A stretch of 64,000 nucleotides of DNA from Symsagittifera roscoffensis (lineage: Eukaryota > Xenacoelomorpha > Acoela > Convolutidae), in the NCBI RefSeq assembly GCF_963678635.1, contig NC_087065.1:77943396-78007395 (forward strand), written 5' to 3'. The position numbers and the translations under genes were made by a program. The notes beneath the pieces were generated by a model. The model was not told the DNA's origin and ran no database searches. It was given only the letters and a program-made list of their open reading frames with translations. This document shows positions 1 through 12,185 of the stretch, one piece after another (position 1 is the stretch's first letter; each line of letters opens with the position of its first letter).

Positions 1-59
1 ATTGTGAAAAAGTTTATGAAAATGTTGAAAATTGTATTGACTGATCGAGAGAAGAGCAT
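1..59 (-). CDS. Start of small hydrophobic ORF (left copy, cut by window edge)
   Basis: Reading the minus strand from the ATG at 59-57 gives 19 hydrophobic codons before the window ends. It aligns without gaps to the first 19 codons of the right-copy ORF at 61969, beginning MLFS in both, with changes mostly among Ile, Leu, Phe and Asn. The frame and hydrophobic character are kept although the surrounding noncoding DNA has diverged. Function is unknown; see the right-copy entry at 61969. Confidence 0.5.
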   Translation of the reverse strand, partial: MLFSRSVNTIFNIFINFFT

Positions 60-644
60 TTGAGAAATGGTTTCTTGGTCGAATATTTTTTGTTGTTTGG
101 GGCAATTTTCAAGTGTGGTCGAGTTATTTATTGATTTTTTGACAAGTGGGTTGAGTTTTGTGAAAAGTTGTTGGGGGCTAATTTTATGGTGTTCGGGAGG
201 TCCTCTTTGCTTTATTTTTATTTGTCAGGTGATCTGGGGTATTTTTGAGATTTTTGTACTTTAGGCTAAATTAATATGGTCGTATTTTTACTTTAGGCTA
301 AATTATCATTTTTGGTTGGGGGGTTTTTGAGGTCTAAGTTGGAAAAATGTTGCTGATCTTTGCGTTATTAGATAAGGGAGGGTTATGATATTATGGTTGT
401 ATTTATTTTAGTTATCAAGTTTGAGTGGTTTGCTTTTTTTTGACCTGGAGGTTGTAAAATTATAGTTATGGATATGCCTGGAGTTTAATATCTTTCGTCT
501 AATTGGTTGGTGTTATAGTTATTAAGGTGACGGATTGAATGTATCCTATTGGCTAAATTTGAACTAGAATTGTTGCGTGTTTGTCAGCATGTTATTTTGA
601 AAAATGAAAGTTCAAAATGATTGAGAGGTGCGAGGATTTTAAAA
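60..644. other. Noncoding interval between pol and hydrophobic ORF (left copy)
   Basis: No convincing gene. It aligns in pieces with 61376-61968 of the right copy. A 13-bp motif, TACTTTAGGCTAA, occurs twice (257-269 and 289-301), and its complement is also duplicated in the right copy with almost the same spacing. Confidence 0.5.
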
Positions 645-3600
645 TTAAAGTTGTTTTTGAAATTCAACTTTCTTTAATATTTTAGATTGTGGGATGAATG
701 TTTTCTAGTTTTTACGTGGTTGATTTCTAAGTCGTGATGACTCTCTATGTTCTGATTTCTCGACTTGTTCTTGTGGTAAAATTTTTTCTATCATTTTCCT
801 ATTTTTCCTTTCTTTTTGAGGTATTTTTTGATCTAGCTTTTTTGTATTGTTTTGGGTTTGGCATTTATTTGGTATGGTCCTTTGCGAAGGGGTTGTAACT
901 TTTTAGAAATTCGTTTTTGTGTATTAAAATTAGGTATTAAGACAAATGTTCCAATTTTTAAATCTGAGGCTGGTGTAGAGCGTGAATTAATTTGTTCGTT
1001 AATGTTTTGCCTTTGTAACAATTTTTTTGTTACTCTTTAGTAAATTTCATTGTGTTTTTTATCTCTATTTAAAATCCATTCGGTGTGTGTACCGGAGGCT
1101 TATTTAAGGATTTGTGGGTGATGAAAATGATCTTCATCATGCGTGTGTAAAGGTAGGTTATAACAAACTGAGTCTTTATTTGGTTGGCAATAACCTTGTG
1201 CATTTTTATGAGAGTTTGCTGTAAACATACTTGGCTTACGTGGTTTTTGATTAAAAACCATTTCGTATGGTGACATTCCTAGAGTTGTCGTAATTTGTGA
1301 TATATATATATATATATTAAGGGAAATAATTTTACATCTGCTGACCATTCTGTGTATCTTGTATCATTTCCATTGATGATACATCTGAGATATTCTTGTA
1401 GTGAACGGTTCATACCTTCGACTAAACCGTTTGTCCAAGGTGCGTGAGATGTACGTGGTTTGTGTTTAATGTTATATAAATGACATAGTGTGATGATTTC
1501 TTTATTTATGAATTCTGTACCGTTGTCTGTAACTAAAATTTCTGGTAGTCCAAATTTGGCTATCCAGTGTTCATAAAGCGTTGTGTAAGCGTAATAAGCG
1601 TTACAATGTGGTACTGGGTTAAGTGCTACATAATGTGTAAATGCGTCAACAATTACCATAATGTAGGAGTTTCCTTCAGATGAGGGTGAAATTGGTCCTT
1701 TGGTATCAAATGAGATACGATGATTAAAGTACAAACTTTGTCCTTTAAAATCTTGTTTTTGTGCTATTTGTTTTTGATTTGGATAAGGTTTATTTAGCTG
1801 ACATACTATACAATCATTGCATAGTACTTTTATCCAAATTGGTGCATTTGGGAAATAAAAATTTTGTGTAAAGTTTGAGTATGTTTTCTCTGATCCAGAG
1901 TGTCCTTTAGTATTTTGTGTATGTGAAATGTTAAAAGCTATTAGTATCATACTTAAAGGGAGACAGGGAACTGTAGAATCATTTAATTGATATTCTAGAA
2001 GGTCTGTGTTTTCATTGATTGTTGTATTATTAAATTTTCGGAAATATCGGAGGAGTGTTTTATTTCCTAAAATTGTGGTATCTGCTTTTACTGGCTTAGT
2101 TTTGTATTTGTGCCATGATTTTAGTTGTCTAATTACTGGGTCAAGATTTTGATATTGTTTCAAGAGTTCAAGTGTAATTTTATCTGTTGGAGGAAGAAAA
2201 ATATTTTCAATTTCTAATTTTGATAGGGGAATTGTGTCAAGTGGGTCATAGAGGTCAAAAACTTGATTTATTGTGTATTTTGAATCAATTGTTTGTGGTC
2301 CTGATAAATTTATTTTATCAGTTAAATTTTCTTTTTCAATTAACGGTAAAAAGTCTTTTTTATTCGAGTGTTGTTTTACTCGTTTTTGTAGGGTGTTATT
2401 TTTTATCCATTGTGAGTATGGAATTAGTTTGAAAGTTGATGTTCCTAGTAGATCAACTTCGTAGTGATTATTTTGGCAATCCAAGTAAAGTGGGAAATGT
2501 TGTAGGTTATTTATTTGTGATTGGTCAATGTCAGTTTTTACTGCATATTTGCATTCTAGTCGGGGTGATGTTTCGTCTTTTGCAAGGTAAAATTTTATAT
2601 TTTTTGGTATTTCAACTGTAGTTTTTCGTGTAAGTAAAAAAGGTGGTGTATTTCGACTTAATGTATCTGGTAATGCAAGATTCTTTCCTGCTGTCCAAAC
2701 TATATGTAAGTTTGGAAATTTCATTAGAATTAATTGAAATCTATAAACTCGGTGATTGGGATTTGACTTTTGTGTAAAGAGAAAAATGATTGGTTTATGA
2801 TCTGTGAATAGAACTGTTGGATGTTTTGATCCAAGTATCAGAAATTCATATTCTGTAAGTGTATAAATTAAAGCTGTACATTCACTCATTAGAGTTGAGA
2901 GTCGTAGCTCTGCTTGTGTGAATAATCGGAAATTTGCTGATATAAGGTTCATTTTATTTGTACCACTATGTGATTGTAGTAATGCTGCGCCGATGCCAAA
3001 ATTTAAAGCATCGCACATTGCATAGAATGGTTGATTTGGATCTGGAATTGTGTTTGAAATTTGTTCAGTTAAAAGTTTTTTAATTTCGTCAAATCGTGTT
3101 TGATGTTCAGTGGTCCATTCAAAATTATTTTGTTGTCTGAGGATATTATAGAACGGTCTTAAATATAATTGCATTTTATAAACGTACTTGCTTAAGAAAT
3201 TTAACATTCCAAGGAATTCTTGGATTTTCTTTTTGTTTGTTGGTGGTTGAAGTTTTTGAATAGCATCAATGCGTGATTTTAATGGAGTGATTGTGTTTCT
3301 TTCTTTATTATGTCCTAAAAATTTAACTCGTGTTAAAAAGAAATGTGATTTATCGGGGGCGGCCTTCAGATTTTTGTTTTGAAGTATTTTATGATAAGGT
3401 TCCAAAATGTAAACATTTCTTCTTTTGTCTGTGATTGCATGAAAACATCATCCAAATAGGTGATTGCGTTTTTCTTGAGTATTAGTGGTCTAAAAATTTT
3501 ACTCATAAAAGCTGAAAATGCTGCTGGTCCTATGGAAATTCCTTTGAATAGGCGGTTAAATTCATATTGTTGATTTCCAATAACAAATTGTGTTAAGCGT

Positions 3601-6223
3601 CGTGATTGTTCATCTAGTGGCATTTGATTGTATGCACTATTCATATCTGCGGTTGTAAAGTATTTTCCGTTTATTTTCGTTAAGATAACTTGTATTGATT
3701 CAATAGGCCAATTGCATTTCGATTCGTCAATTAGTGAATTGAGGTATCTAGCGTCTAAAACTATTTTTAATGATTCTCCTTTTGCTAGAATGATAACAGG
3801 GTTACTAAATGTGTTGCCTTTTGGTTGTTCTTCTTTATTTACTGGTGAGATAATTTTGTATTGTTCTAAAATATCTAGTAATATATTTACTTTGTCGTGT
3901 AAATGAATGGGTACTTTACTAGCTCTTTGTTTTTTGAAAACTGCATCAGGTTTTAACGAGAGATGTAGTGATGAACTGATATTCCCAACGTCAAATTTTG
4001 ATGTTGCGTAGACTGTTGAATATTTTAACAGTTGTTTTGCTAGTTTGTCAAATTCGATTTGTGTAATTTGTGAGTGTTCAAAATTAAACATCGTTAAAAA
4101 TTGTTGTTGTTCTTTTGTGTAATTTGTTATATTGAATGTTGGTTTAAAATATGATGGTTTTGTGAAAAAATCTGTGTTTCTGTTTTCATTATTTATTATG
4201 TTATTCATGGACAATTCTTCGTTAAGAATTGTGGATTGGCAAATATCTAATAATTGGAGTATATTGTTTACGCGGTAGGATACTTCATGTATGGGTGAGA
4301 TTGTAGCGTTTGTTTCGCAATATCCTAAAAGTCCTAAGGGTAATGTTACTTGATACGCTGTATTGTTATACACGTGTAACGAAATGATGTCGGATTTCGT
4401 GTTTTTCAAATATTTTATAGATGAAATCGTGATTTTGAAAAACTTGTGAATAGGTTTAAATTCAAACTCTGACATAAAAAGTTGTTGTTTATTTTGACTT
4501 TTATCATTCTGGTGAACTTGTTTTATTGAAAAATTTTATGTATTTCCTGATAATGGTTTCAGGTGTTTCCGTTGTTGGTTATAAATTGGGTAAAATTTTG
4601 AGAAGAATGGTGGTTGTTTATTTAATCTTTGAAAAAATGTTAGAGCTGTATTTTTTGTTTTTGTGTACTTATCTTTGGTTAGTATTTTACTATTTAAGTT
4701 GTTGATTGTTGGTATATATTTAGATATAAATGGTATGCCAATGATTTTGTGCTTAATATCAGTAATATGAAACATTTGTTTAAATGGTTTGTTTAGAATT
4801 TTTTTTTGCTCCATTGTTCTTGTGGGGAGAAGGAATAATTGGATTTTTCCATAATTTACTAATGTTGATCCTTGTGCTGTTGCTAGTTTACTGGAGGTTG
4901 CAAGAGGCGTTAATTTTGGATGTAATGTTTTGATTTCATTCCATGTGGGAATATTAATTATGTTTGATTCTGCTTCTGCTCCTGAATCAATTAAAAAATC
5001 AATTTCAAGATCTGGTGGTTGAAATTCTTTGTTTCTTGGACTTTCTAAGAGAAATGGTATTGTCCAAATTTTTTCTCTGGGTTGTTCTTTTTGTATATTT
5101 TGATAAATATGATTTGTGTTTGAACATTTTGTTTTGTCTTTTTCATCGGGTTTAATTACCGTGTTAATTTCGTTTATTTCTTGTGCAGTTTATATAGTAT
5201 TGATGGGTTCAATATAATAATTGTGAAGGAGTTCCAATTGATTTTCATATATATGTGATGTAAAAGGTTGTTCATATATGATAGGTTCATAGTCGTTTTC
5301 GACTGTTATCATATTTACGGAGATGGTGTTTTCTGTATCACTTTCTGTATCTGATGATCTACAGTTTATTTGATTTAGTTGTAGTTCGTTACTTCCTGTG
5401 TCATCAATACCGGGGGGGTCTGATGTTGTTTCTTCATTTGACTGTACTTGATTAATATGTCTTTGATGTTTTGGTGTACTACTTCTGTATCGATGTTTAG
5501 AATTATTATAATGGTTATTACTCCTATGTGGTGACTGGGAATAATTTCTATATTGATTATTATAACTTGAATATCGATTTTGTGAATTGTTCCGTGATTT
5601 GTTTTGATAATTGTCATTTGATCAGTGATAGTTTGATCTATTATACGAGTTAATTCTTGATCGATTGTTCGGGTAATTCTAATTTCGATTGTTCGAATAA
5701 CTTCTATTTCTATTATGTGAATAGTTTCTATTTCTGTTGTATGATGAGTTTCGTGATTGATTAATGGAATAGTGTTTATTTCTTAGATTTGATTGGGAAC
5801 TGGATCTAGAAACAAATTGTGTTGCATTGGAATTTGATCTCGAATAGTTATTTCGACTATTTGATCCATTATAATTATTTTGTGAAGAATTTTGTGTATT
5901 TCTTCGTTCTGGTGATCTTCCTCTATAACTTGAGTTATATGGTGATTGATTCCTTGTGTAGTTGGTGTTGTTCGGAAGTGGTTTTCCTGAACTGTTGTTA
6001 CTATATCTATTTTTTTTGGTAGATTTTGATCTTTTTTCATATATTGATAGAACGATTTAATCGGTTCTTTATGCTTTTGAGGTTTACTCTGATTATCTTG
6101 TTGTTTTTGTCTACATTCGGAAATACTTTGTCCGTATCGTCGGCAATAATTACACCATTTTTTGAAAGATGGTTTGCCTTTAAAATTTGGATGTTTTTTA
6201 TAAATATTTAGTATTTCAGTGAT
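645..6223 (-). pseudogene. pol: Decayed pol (protease, RT, RNase H, integrase), left copy
   Basis: The minus strand encodes protein pieces collinear with the right-copy pol. The longest open pieces are 3405-1279 (end of RT, RNase H, integrase) and 4475-3366 (RT with the YLDDVF active-site motif). The aspartic protease motif DSGAES lies near 4960-4990 in a broken frame. Frameshifts separate 4814-4536, 4475-3366 and 3405-1279. A (TA)n run at about 1299-1318 replaces non-repetitive codons seen in the right copy and shifts the integrase frame. About 225 bp of the integrase C-terminal region are absent near 830-840. Where the right copy has a nonsense codon upstream of the GPY/F module, this copy has a GAA codon, so that lesion is specific to the right copy. 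The gene end at 645 is set by alignment to the right-copy stop at 61373-61375. A non-functional relic. Confidence 0.85.
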
Positions 6224-8687
6224 TTATTCAACTAGGTCTGTATCTGATTCCTGTATGTTATTTATATGTGTAGTGTTTGTTTCAATTCGATTAACATATT
6301 GTAGTTTTAGATTTTCTGTTTCTTCAAGTTTCATTGTGATTTCCGCTTGCTCTAGTTTATCTACTAGTTTTCGAAAATCTAGATCTGGCTCTCGAATTGA
6401 GGAAGGATGAGATGCTCTCTTTTTTATTGCTATTTTCCTTAATTGAGGTGTTAAGGTCATCATTAAAAATTCTGTCATTTTTGTGTTTTTATAGTCATGT
6501 GTATTAAGTGAATATGCTTTTCGAACTAGTGTTTCGATACGTACTGCTAATTGTTTGATGGTTTCATTTGGTAATCTGCGAATTTCATTACATAAAACTC
6601 TTTGGTGTTGTTTATTTCTTTCGGAGTCAAACATTTTTGAAAATTCTTGTGTAAATCTTTTCCAGTCTGATTTTGTTTCTATAGGTAATACTGAAAACCA
6701 TTTTTGGGCTGCGCCATCTAAGGTTGTTTGTATCAATGCTGTGCGTCTATGTATCCAATTTTGATGTAGTGGCGTATTAATTGGTTAAGGTCCTACATTT
6801 AAAATTAAATTTGCTGTTACTGCATTTAAATAATCTTCTACAGAATATTCAGGATCTGTTCCTGTAAATACCATCAGTGGTTTATTTGATGTTATTGATG
6901 ATCCACCCAAGAGGTATGGATTCATTGTCATCTGTAGTGATTCTGCGGCATTTGGTATTTGCGAAAAATTTGAAAGTTGATTTTTTGTTATTTCATGTTG
7001 CTGAAGGTAATATGGAAGTGGTATTTCATTTTGCATATGATTTGGTTGATACGAGTGCATAGTCATTGGGTTTTGTGGTTGAATTGGTTGAAAAGATTGT
7101 GTATTAGTTGGATTTGGCATTTGTATTGGTTGTTGATTTCGTGTGTCTGTTGGGTTTGGAGAAAAAAATTCTATTATATGTAGGAGGTCGTCGCGATCCT
7201 TGTTTGCGATATTCTTGGGTATATGGTGCAAAAATGTCTGGTTGTAAATAATCATCATCAGATAATAAATAATCCGTATGATGAGGTGTTTGCTTTTTTT
7301 TTTATTTTGTTGAAAGAATGGGTAATTTTCACTATGATCCTGTGGAGGATGTGAATTAGTTTGAAAATTTACCGAGTTGGTTGTTGTCATTGGGTTATCC
7401 CAATAGTGAGAACATACATGATTATTATTTTTTCGTGAGGGGTAGTTTGATTTTTGTTTGTGAGCATAATTATAATTATGTTCTGCAAAGGTGTTTCTTG
7501 TGAATGATTTTCGTGTTTTTGACAGTACTGTCATTAGTCTATATGTTTGATAAACCATATGTGAATATTTTGGAGCAACCGAAGGTTTAACGGCTGAATG
7601 TAAGGTTACTTGTGCCAGTGAAGTATTTGTATTTCTTGGTGTTGTTAAGTTTGGGTGTATTGGTGAAATACTTTGTTGTGTAGTTGTTGTTGTTTGGACA
7701 ATTTCTTCAATTTTGAAGTGTGATGGTGTTTAAATATCTTGTTGTGTAAGATTTCTTGTTCCATTAAGGTTTTCATTGTGTATGACGGTCGAATTTAAAC
7801 TGTTATTTCGTGTATCAGGTAAAAATGTATTGTAGTTTAGTGGTGTTGCATCAATGGTTAGTGATACTACTTTTACATAATCTCTGTGGTAAGATATTGT
7901 ACTTATTGCTTGACTTGAGATAGATTGTGGGATATTTATAAATGTAGGATGAGACCATTCAGGGTCCCAAACGTAGTCTGATTGTTCTGTAATGGCAGTG
8001 TGTGTCGTCATTTGAATTTTGAGGTCTGAAATTTTTTCTTGCTTGTGAAATTAAGTCTAAATTATGTGTGAAATAATCTATTATAAACCATGCCAAAAGT
8101 TTTTGTAAGTCATCTTTAGTGTGTTGTGAAACATCGTTTTCAGTGAAATTTTCTTTGATTATATGTAGAAAAGTTGAAAATAATGTGATTTCATGTCGTA
8201 CTTTTGTATGTTTGGATGTTTCAGTTGGTGAGATACTTTGAAATTCTGTTTTTTCTAATATAGAGATATAGGTATATATTATTGCAAAAACTTCATTAGT
8301 GAATATAGAGTTTGCTCTTTGTGAATTATGATATTGTATGCTTTTGATATATTCTAGCAAAACTTTTGAAAATTCTAATTCAAGATCATCTGTTTGAATT
8401 ACATATTTACGATGATTCGTATTTGGTGTGCTGAATTCTATGGTGTAGATTCCATATTGTTGTGTTAAGTTACATATGTCTTTCAAACAATGTTCAATAA
8501 TTTGTCTTTTGATTTTTACATCTGGGAATTCTGCTTTACATGGGCTGATTCCGGGTTCAAACAAATTTACAAGTAAATTCTTGCAAAATTCTTGCAAAAA
8601 TTCTTGCCCACTATTATCGGGTGCATCCATGAGGAAGGGGTAAACCTCTTCGTCATCTGGACTATCGTCACTTTGAGTGTGGCTCAC
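6224..8687 (-). pseudogene. gag: Decayed gag, left copy
   Basis: Open pieces at 8687-7959, 8011-7730, 7558-6785 and 6736-6224 together align with the right-copy Gag. The first piece corresponds to the matrix-like N terminus and 6736-6224 to the capsid C-terminal region. The position of the right-copy start codon is GTG here. A GAA codon of the right copy is TAA at 6785-6787, splitting the capsid region. At the capsid/nucleocapsid junction this copy lacks the right copy's frameshift: its frame runs on through a Glu/Lys-rich stretch and stops at TAA (6224-6226), where the right copy has AAA. The two copies therefore disagree on whether gag ends before the zinc knuckle. No functional product is expected. 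Confidence 0.85.
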
Positions 8688-9129
8688 TTTTTTGTTTGAT
8701 GACTGTTAATATATAGCTATCAATGTGTCTAATTGGTTGATTCCAATTATACAGGTGTACTGGTTTGTGTTTGTATTGCTTTTTTATTCTTCTTTTTCCT
8801 CTTTTTGATGAATTTGAAGTTGCTTCTGAATCGGAGAAATATAATTGATCGTGAATGGGACAATTTTTATCAATTGATTCTTTTAATTTGTAGATTTTAT
8901 CTAAATTGCTGGCTTCTGATTCAGAAAATGCGTTTCTATTTTTTGAAAATCTTTTTCGTGTGATTTGTCTTTGTTTGTTTATAGTTTTTCTTTTTATTGT
9001 TTGTCGTTTTGTTCTAATGTATCCAACTGTTTGTGTATGGGGTGTGATTACAAGATCGTATTTTTTGTTATCTATCTCACAATTGTGTAAAACGATTGTT
9101 CGCTCATTTCCTAGGTTTTTGAATGACAT
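8668..9129 (-). CDS. Small basic accessory ORF upstream of and overlapping gag (left copy)
   Basis: An intact 153-codon ORF with an ATG start, ending 20 bp inside the gag reading frame. It aligns to the 155-residue right-copy ORF at 52712 with no internal gap and roughly 15 substitutions plus a differing C-terminal tail. The central part is rich in Arg and Lys, followed by a Ser/Glu/Asp patch and a second basic cluster containing KRGKRRIKKQ. That composition suggests nuclear localisation or RNA binding. It is notable that this frame is still open although gag and pol of the same copy are riddled with lesions. I do not recognise a family; an accessory role comparable to retroviral regulatory proteins is only an inference from size, charge and position. 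Confidence 0.7.
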   Translation of the reverse strand: MSFKNLGNERTIVLHNCEIDNKKYDLVITPHTQTVGYIRTKRQTIKRKTINKQRQITRKRFSKNRNAFSESEASNLDKIYKLKESIDKNCPIHDQLYFSDSEATSNSSKRGKRRIKKQYKHKPVHLYNWNQPIRHIDSYILTVIKQKSEPHSK

Positions 9130-10055
9130 AAGGCTTAGGATGAGAGATGCAAAAAGTTGTTAGATATTTCTATTTTCTTAGACTGTTAGTCCTTACGATT
9201 TTTTGGTTAGCTTAACCTGGGTCTTTTTATTTAGGGTTGGAGAGAAAAGTATATCGATTCCGAAGAATGATTTTTTAGTTTCTCGTGGCTAGTCTAAGCT
9301 AAGGTGTTAACTTACTTAATCTTACTTAGGGGTAGTGATTTTGTTCAAGGGTTGGAGAATAGTAAATCGATCCACAAGGTTCAGGTATAATTAGAACGCA
9401 AGTAGTTCGTTAGATACTATTTTAAACTTGCTAAGTCTAAGATCTATCCTGGGTCTGGTAAGAGGAGGGTTCAAGTGAAGGATGAATAACCGAAGTTTTT
9501 CACTGTTTATTTTAATTTGAATGGTTAGTTTTATTTAAAAATTTCTATTAATCTTGGGTCTTTTGGAAGGGTTGGATAGTGAATCGACGTTTGAGGTCGT
9601 TAGACACTTGCTAAGTGGGTGGGGGAGAACAAAATTGTTCTTTTTGATCCAAGGATAGGCCTTGATGATCAGGTTTTAAATTTAGTGAAATAGAGAATTA
9701 ATTGAGATCCAAGGAAAAGCCTTGATGATCTGATTTTAAAATTAAGTAAATTTAAGTTTAAAATGGTTTAATTTTATTTAAGAAAAGCATTTTGTTTTTT
9801 AATGATATTGGTGAGCTTAATATTGCTGTTATGTTTAGGTGATGAAGCTGGGACAACAGATGATTTTATGATTACTAACAATTTATTGTCATGCTACTAT
9901 TTTTTATTTCCATTTTCAATAAATATTTTTCAAATATGTTTTATATAAGACTGCAGAAATTAAGAAAACGAACTGAGATCTTTTTATCAATCGTTATTGT
10001 ACTTTAATAATTTTGATTAGCGCCTGAAATGATCATGAAGATTGACTTCAAAATT
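9130..10055 (-). promoter_or_regulatory. Untranslated leader with repeated motifs (left copy)
   Basis: No gene is visible. The stretch matches 51785-52711 of the right copy. Two copies of a 25-bp near-palindrome (9646-9670 and 9706-9730) start GATCCAAGG and end TTGATGATC. Further upstream-type repeats of the form ATCGATTTACTATTCTCCAA recur at about 9240-9260, 9355-9380 and 9565-9590. Such a structured leader could carry packaging or RNA-export signals (inference). Confidence 0.55.
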
Positions 10056-10262
10056 TTATGTTTGCAGATGAAAATCTAAATTCATTGCTAATAAGATTCT
10101 AAATATAAAAGTTTGTGTTGGCTTTTGCCGTACAATCATAAAACTATATGGTAAGTTTCTACTTTGTCGTATGTCGTATCTTGTTCGAGGTCTTCTTCCA
10201 ATTCCGGGTAGTTCTATTATTGTTCGGAATATCGGCTCTGATCTATTGAGTCGTAGAGACAT
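10056..10262 (-). CDS. 68-residue ORF in the 5' leader/LTR-like region (left copy)
   Basis: The ORF starts MSLRLNRSEP and ends HLQT. It is identical to the right-copy ORF at 51578-51784 at 64 of 68 positions. Comparing the two codon by codon I count seven synonymous and four replacement differences and no indel, which is more synonymous change than expected for neutral DNA. The frame is also open for nine more codons upstream in both copies, but only the right copy has an ATG there (ACG here). The product would be small and basic with an RRPRTR cluster. No family recognised. Confidence 0.5.
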   Translation of the reverse strand: MSLRLNRSEPIFRTIIELPGIGRRPRTRYDIRQSRNLPYSFMIVRQKPTQTFIFRILLAMNLDFHLQT

Positions 10263-10641
10263 GTCGATTAAATTATTATCGTATAACGTTTTGAAAATGT
10301 TTTGTCCAAATTCTATCTATTTTTGGTTAGTTCTAAGCTATTAAGGTCTTATTTGAGACTTATGGTCGCACCAGATGAGTTAGGACCGATGTGGTTAACT
10401 CATAGAGTAATTTCGGATAGGGTACACTGTCTGCTCGTCACGCTATCTTAATTTCGGCCGGATAGATTCGTGCAACTTCTTAGTCTACACCGATCCTAAT
10501 CCTACTCTTATACTTTCTAGTCTCAGGGTGTTTAACTAGTCTCTGCTAGGCTCAATAGATCTAGGGTATACTGGTTTGTTGCGGCTGCTGAAGTTCTCTT
10601 GGAGAGACAACTAATTTCTAAGTTAAATTCAAATCTCTGTG

Positions 10642-10669
10642 GTGCTGAAATTACAAGTAATTTCAGCAC
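10642..10669. repeat. Perfect 13-bp stem hairpin in the 5' region (left copy)
   Basis: A 13-nt arm beginning GTGCTGAAATT is followed by 2 nt and its exact complement. The same hairpin sits at 51168-51195 in the right copy, about 115-142 nt from the element end in both. Confidence 0.8.
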
Positions 10670-10784
10670 TTACAAATAAGTGGGTTGTTAGTTAGATGGA
10701 TCATGATTGGTTAATATTAAATACTTTACAGTGGTAAAATATCCAATTTATCCAATCATAAAATATAGTTTAGATCAGGTTCCA

Positions 10785-11100
10785 ATTAACGCGCGATTTA
10801 TTTCGCGCTATTAACGCGTAAGCGGAGAGTTAATCCGTCTTAGAAATCGTTCCAAATTAGTTTAACGAAGCTTATTTGTCATAATTGATTTGTTACAAGT
10901 AGCGAAATTTATCCTTTTGTACTTTATATGGCGTGTGGGGGGATGATTTTTATTTAAAAAAAATTCAAATTTTTGAAAAAAAAAATTTCATTTTGTTTTA
11001 TTACTTTTAATTTTTTAATGACACTATTGCCCCATAAACCTTAATGGGCAGTCGGAACATTCAGGGTTTCGCCCTGATACGAGCAGTCTTGTTTAATTTT
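10785..11100 (-). repeat. Dispersed repeat family A, copy interrupted by the left retroelement
   Basis: On the minus strand this stretch reads like 47829-48340 and, in part, 46423-46583: a GC-containing segment with CTGCTCGTATCAGGGC, an A/T-rich run, CATCCCCCCACACG, and a palindrome-like core of GCGCGAAAT/ATCGCGCG flanked by TTAA-containing repeats. In the two uninterrupted copies the core is followed by TTGGC or TTGTCCC and then AAAATGGCAATC. Here it is followed directly by the retroelement end, which marks the insertion point. The element class is not recognised. Confidence 0.75.
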
Positions 11101-11888
11101 AAAAACATATACTCAATATTTCAAAATAGTGAACAAAAAACGTAGTAGTTCGAAACGTTGAATAAAAAATTACCATCTCGGGCTCTAATTTTTAAACATT
11201 TCATAAACACTGAACAAAAAAGTACAGTTCCATTTCTTTGTAGAAATTGTTTGTTGCTTAGATGGCTGCTGTTCATACCAAGTGGACCAGTATTTAACCA
11301 ACGGCCAGAAAAATGGTCTGTCGCCAGAAGAGTATCTAAACAAAACTTTTACCTTGGACATACTCGACAGAAGCAGACCTTTAGTATATGTCAAGGTTTG
11401 TGATACTTTTTAAGAAAAAAAAGTTAATTTGAACAATACATTGTAATCTTCAACATTAAAAAAAACATTCTCTACAGATAAAAAGAAAAACGATGGAGAA
11501 ATCGCAGAGAGCGCACAAATACGAACTATTTCTATGATAGATTTTCAATTTTCCACATTCTAAAATTAGTTTCACTTTTGAGAAATTTTGGAAAATTGAT
11601 TCTGCAGGACGTTTTTTCACTCAGCTGAGAAGTCTAGCATTGAAGTTAAGAATTCTATTCAAATTTCATCTGCTGTTTTTTTTTGCTTGGTTTTTACTTT
11701 AGCTGATAGGGTGCGTAATTGAGAAGTTTTTACAAAGCGAGTTACTAAGGATACTAAAAATGAGCTGTAACAAATTTTTAGACTCAATTCTAAGCAATGA
11801 AAAAATTTACTGAAAGTTACTGAAAATTCACTTTTTTAAAAAATTTTGGGCGCTTTTTTTTAAACTGTTTTAGGCCAAATTTAATGAT

Positions 11889-12185
11889 GTGGTTTGTATG
11901 AGTGTGGTCAGTCAAATTGGCTTCGGACAAGGAAAACTTCGGATTGTAGGAGGCCACGGGAAGCGACATCCTTTCATGCTTCCACCACTGGGCGGAAACA
12001 ACACAGATCAGATAGCAGTGTTCCGGGGGCCTCACATAGGCGACAATTTGACAATGGCGTGGTTCGTTGTTCATGTCCTTTGCGCAGAAAAGCCAGAGTT
12101 ATGTCCAGGAATCGATGCATATAGTGCTACATCCGCCAGTGACAAAATACCAGCTTTTTTGAAACCACGATATGATGCGAACTGA
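11889..12185 (+). CDS. Unrecognised ORF, possible exon
   Basis: A 98-codon open frame whose middle part is less AT-rich than the flanks. The frame ends with TGA after a PRYDAN tail. The opposite strand and another plus frame are also open over much of the same stretch, so coding strand is uncertain. There is no domain I recognise and no clear neighbouring exon. Confidence 0.2.
   Translation: MVCMSVVSQIGFGQGKLRIVGGHGKRHPFMLPPLGGNNTDQIAVFRGPHIGDNLTMAWFVVHVLCAEKPELCPGIDAYSATSASDKIPAFLKPRYDAN

Larger units (their letters stand above)
1..10784 (-). mobile_element. Left copy of large envelope-type Ty3/gypsy retroelement (3' end off window)
   Basis: This minus-strand block matches the plus-strand block starting at 51053 over the whole visible length: 5' leader, small leader ORF, basic ORF, gag, pol and the start of a hydrophobic ORF occur in the same order. 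The 5' boundary is placed at 10784 because homology between the copies begins at TGGAACCTGATCTAAACT in both, while the flanks differ. The copy is decayed: the gag start codon is GTG instead of ATG, gag is split by several frameshifts and stops, pol is broken at multiple places including a TA-microsatellite near 1299-1320, and about 225 bp of the integrase tail are missing around 830. The 3' part, including any glycoprotein gene and 3' LTR, lies outside the window. Its 5' flank is a dispersed repeat (10785-11100), so it inserted into older repetitive DNA. Confidence 0.9.
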
